Shown here: positions 61,697 through 64,000 of the stretch, in pieces
Numbering within the stretch: position 1 is the first letter of the stretch
Layout of the letters: the number at the start of each line of letters is the position of its first letter
Origin: an uncultured Bacteroidales bacterium
GTDB taxonomy: Bacteria > Bacteroidota > Bacteroidia > Bacteroidales > Bacteroidaceae
DNA length: 64,000 nucleotides
Direction of reading: 5' to 3'
Assembly: GCA_902768125.1 (NCBI GenBank)
Contig: CACXKA010000001.1
Location: 62,001-126,000 of the forward strand
Notes under the pieces: generated by a model
Database searches by the model: none
What the model was told of the DNA's origin: nothing
Seen by the model: only the letters and a program-made list of their open reading frames with translations
Position numbers and translations under genes: made by a program

Positions 61697-63223
61697 ATGA
61701 ATACGACCGGTTTCCTCAATAAAATTTATTTCTCCCGCAGACAGAAACAGTTGGAGAAATATACCACCCATGCAAAGGATTTGCAACTCAAGATTTTCCG
61801 TCACCTGATTCGTCAGGGACAAAAGACTGCATGGGGTACGGAACATCACTACGACCAGATTAGCTCCTATGAGCAGTTCTGTCAGCAGGTGTCGGTGAAC
61901 ACCTACGAAGAACTGAAGAGCTACATCCAAAGGATGCGTGAAGGAGAGGCTGACATCCTCTGGCCAGGCGTAGTGCGTTGGTATGCCAAATCATCTGGAA
62001 CCACCAACGACAAGAGCAAGTTTATTCCCGTGAGTGGCGAGGGACTCAAGAACATCCATTATCGGGGTGGTACAGATTGTATCGTGAGCTACCTGCACAT
62101 CAACCCCAAGAGCAAGTTCTTCTCTGGCAAGAGCCTCATTCTTGGAGGTAGCCATGCGCCCAACCTCAACACCCCCAACAGTTTGGTAGGCGACCTGAGT
62201 GCCATCCTGATTGAGAATATCCCATCAGCTGCAAAAGTCATTCGTGTGCCCAAGAAGAAGATTGCTCTCCTGAGCGATTTCGAGGAGAAGCGCGACAAGA
62301 TTGCAAGGGCAGCGATGGATATGAACATCACCAACATCAGTGGTGTGCCATCTTGGATGCTCAGTGTCTTGAACCGAGTGATGGAACTGAAAGGCGTGGA
62401 CCGTCTTGACGAAGTGTGGCCCAACCTCGAGGTGTTCTTCCACGGAGGCGTGGCTTTCACCCCTTATCGTGAACAATACAAGAACATCATCGGATTGCCC
62501 AATATGCACTACATGGAGACCTACAACGCCAGCGAAGGCTTCTTTGGCTTGCAGAACGACCTCTCCGACCCCAATATGCTCCTGATGATAGACTACGGCG
62601 TATTCTACGAGTTCTGTCCAATGGACAACCTCGACTCCAACGGCTATCCTATCGACGAGAGCAAGATTGTTCCTCTCTGGGAGGTAGAGACAGGCGTCAA
62701 CTACGCAATGATCATCAGCACCAGCTGCGGACTTTGGCGATACCTCATTGGCGACACCGTCAAATTCTCTCAGAAAGACCCCTACAAGTTCTCCATCACA
62801 GGACGCACCAAGCATTTCATCAACGCCTTTGGTGAAGAGCTGATTGTGGACAATGCTGAGAAGGGACTCTTGCAAGCTTGTGTGGCAACAGGTGCACAAG
62901 TGAAGGACTACACGGCTGCCCCCATCTTTATGGATAGCAACGCCAAGTGCCGCCACCAATGGATCATCGACTTCGCGAAGGCACCAGCCTCCGTCGACGA
63001 GTTTGCTGCCATTCTTGACCGTTCCCTTCAAGCCATCAATTCCGACTATGAAGCCAAGCGTCACAAGGACATCACCCTTCAACCGCTGGAAATCATTGTC
63101 GCCAAACCTGGACTCTTCGACGAATGGCTCAAGGGTAAGGGAAAGCTCGGTGGTCAACACAAGATACCTCGCCTCAGCAATTCTCGTCAATACATCGAGG
63201 AGCTCCTCCAGATGAACCAATGA
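61697..63223 (+). CDS. GH3-type (auxin-responsive-like) acyl-adenylating enzyme
   Basis: The 508-residue cytosolic protein belongs to the GH3/JAR1 family of acyl-acid amido synthetases, an offshoot of the ANL superfamily. Motifs are WYAKSSGTTNDKSKFIPVS (ATP phosphate loop), HYMETYNASEGFFGLQ, and YLIGDTVKF with TGRTKHFINAFGEEL (adenylate binding and hinge). Plant members conjugate amino acids to hormones; the bacterial substrate is unknown. The ATG at 61697 follows the promoter at 61668; a longer in-frame start would overlap rnc. The stop overlaps the next ATG by 4 nt. Confidence 0.88.
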   Translation: MNTTGFLNKIYFSRRQKQLEKYTTHAKDLQLKIFRHLIRQGQKTAWGTEHHYDQISSYEQFCQQVSVNTYEELKSYIQRMREGEADILWPGVVRWYAKSSGTTNDKSKFIPVSGEGLKNIHYRGGTDCIVSYLHINPKSKFFSGKSLILGGSHAPNLNTPNSLVGDLSAILIENIPSAAKVIRVPKKKIALLSDFEEKRDKIARAAMDMNITNISGVPSWMLSVLNRVMELKGVDRLDEVWPNLEVFFHGGVAFTPYREQYKNIIGLPNMHYMETYNASEGFFGLQNDLSDPNMLLMIDYGVFYEFCPMDNLDSNGYPIDESKIVPLWEVETGVNYAMIISTSCGLWRYLIGDTVKFSQKDPYKFSITGRTKHFINAFGEELIVDNAEKGLLQACVATGAQVKDYTAAPIFMDSNAKCRHQWIIDFAKAPASVDEFAAILDRSLQAINSDYEAKRHKDITLQPLEIIVAKPGLFDEWLKGKGKLGGQHKIPRLSNSRQYIEELLQMNQ

Positions 63224-64000
63224 AACGAACCTCGTTCTATACACTTCACACCCTCATGATAGCAGCAATCCTGCTGCTATTCTTGGCTTGTGCCCGCATT
63301 GGTTCTCCCGATGGTGGTCCTTACGACGAGACCCCTCCCAAGGTGATGCACACCTCGCCCAAATTTGGTGCTGCCAATGAGAAGAACGTGAAGCGAGTGA
63401 CGATTGAGTTCGATGAAATCGTAAAGATAGAGAATGCCTCCGAAAAGGTGGTCATCTCGCCCCCTCAAATCCAGCAACCAGAGATTGAAGCCAATGGGCG
63501 ACGCATCACCGTCACCCTGCTGGATTCCCTCAAGCCCAATATGACCTACACGATAGATTTCGCCGACGCCATTGTTGACAACAACGAAGGCAATCCCTAT
63601 GGCGACTATGCCTTCACCTTCTCCACAGGCGAACAGGTAGATACTTTCCAAGTGTCAGGTCACGTACTGAACGCTGAGAACCTCGAACCCATCAAGGGAA
63701 TGTTGGTCGGACTCTACAAAGTGGACTCCCTTCAGGTTTTGCCTGATTCCGTCTTCCGCACCCAACCTTTCGAGCGCATCTCCCGCACAGACAGTCGTGG
63801 GCATTTCGTAGTCAAAGGTCTTGCCCCTGGACACTATCGTGCCTTTGCCCTCAAGGATTTGAACCAAAACTACATCTACGACCAACGTGCCGAAGCCGTC
63901 GCTTTCTCCGACCGCCTTCTCAGCACCTCCAGTCGTCCCGATATCCGCCCCGATACCATCTGGCACGATAGCATCCACTACGATTCTATCGTCTATACGC
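63220..64000 (+). CDS. Ig-like-domain lipoprotein (3' end outside window)
   Basis: The start overlaps the upstream stop (ATGA). The visible 260 residues begin MKRTSFYTLHTLMIAAILLL, with a lipobox FLAC, then GSPDGGPYDETPP. A Big_5-like Ig domain follows (PPKVMHTSPKFGAANEKNVKRVTIEFDEIV... YTIDFADAIVDNNEGNPYGDYAFTFSTG). A carboxypeptidase-regulatory-like domain starts at about 145 (FQVSGHVLNAENLEPIKGMLVGLY). It is likely a cell-envelope lipoprotein, and the frame is open at the window end. Confidence 0.85.
   Translation, partial: MKRTSFYTLHTLMIAAILLLFLACARIGSPDGGPYDETPPKVMHTSPKFGAANEKNVKRVTIEFDEIVKIENASEKVVISPPQIQQPEIEANGRRITVTLLDSLKPNMTYTIDFADAIVDNNEGNPYGDYAFTFSTGEQVDTFQVSGHVLNAENLEPIKGMLVGLYKVDSLQVLPDSVFRTQPFERISRTDSRGHFVVKGLAPGHYRAFALKDLNQNYIYDQRAEAVAFSDRLLSTSSRPDIRPDTIWHDSIHYDSIVYT

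Noticed and set aside
1-64000. tRNA, rRNA and CRISPR genes
   Set aside because: No cloverleaf with a TTCGANNC arm, no rRNA-like sequence and no spaced direct repeats were noticed by eye; a covariance search would be needed to be certain.

Overview
The window comes from a member of the Bacteroidota, most likely a Prevotella-type member of the Bacteroidales. Evidence: almost every transcription unit starts with the Bacteroidota -7 box TAnnTTTG, usually TACCTTTG or TATCTTTG followed by C. Shine-Dalgarno sequences are mostly weak. Gene content is typical of fibre-degrading Prevotellaceae: two-component-propeller regulators, BspA-like leucine-rich repeats, GH67, GH115, GH43, GH3, GH31 and GH30-like enzymes, and YDLQGR-type C-terminal tails. 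No rRNA, tRNA, CRISPR array, integrase or transposase was recognised.

Layout. 1-4.7 kb: the end of a SPOUT RNA methyltransferase, then an orphan periplasmic sensor coupled to an M6 protease. 4.8-11.9 kb: a minus-strand glucuronoxylan cluster (GH115, a kinase-less membrane REC-AraC regulator, a UDP-sugar dehydrogenase and a short GH67). 12-15.6 kb: an uncharacterised membrane trio and two divergent patatins. 15.6-19.6 kb: a TlpA-like thioredoxin between inverted repeats, a short CinA-like protein and a GH43 lipoprotein. 19.7-26.5 kb: pyrE, argH, small proteins, a polysaccharide flippase, a CotH-like protein and a PNPOx-like lipoprotein. 26.5-33.6 kb: GH3 and the dxs-trkA-trkH operon. 33.9-45.4 kb: an outer-membrane barrel, LicD, an ornithine-cyclodeaminase-like enzyme, metG, a WaaP-like kinase, two glycosyltransferases, two transporters and serB. 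45.4-51.8 kb: a GH30-like enzyme, a one-component transmembrane AraC regulator, GH31 and rpsO. 52.0-56.6 kb: an AT-rich accessory island between inverted repeats, with a frameshifted AbiF-type toxin and upstream RNA, a structured small-RNA candidate, a hypothetical gene and a BspA-like LRR protein. 57-64 kb: typA, acpP-fabF-rnc, a GH3-type acyl-adenylating enzyme and the start of an Ig-like lipoprotein.

The glycosidases would act together on glucuronoxylan or xyloglucan. GH115 and GH67 remove (methyl)glucuronic acid, GH43 and GH3 attack arabinosyl or xylosyl linkages, and GH31 removes alpha-xylosyl or glucosyl residues. No SusC/SusD pair is present. Three regulators in the window are reduced forms of the hybrid two-component system: a sensor with no kinase, a REC-AraC half with no kinase, and a sensor fused directly to AraC. 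AraC-style direct repeats spaced 21-22 bp lie upstream of GH115 and GH31.

The most unusual DNA-level signal is a family of short intergenic arrays with period 7 or 8 and related units. Several sit next to promoter -7 boxes and one lies inside a kinase gene. Other notable signals are a well-bounded structured RNA candidate at 53.5-53.7 kb, a 22-bp iteron-like array just before it, and a textbook intrinsic-terminator hairpin inside the first codons of rnc.
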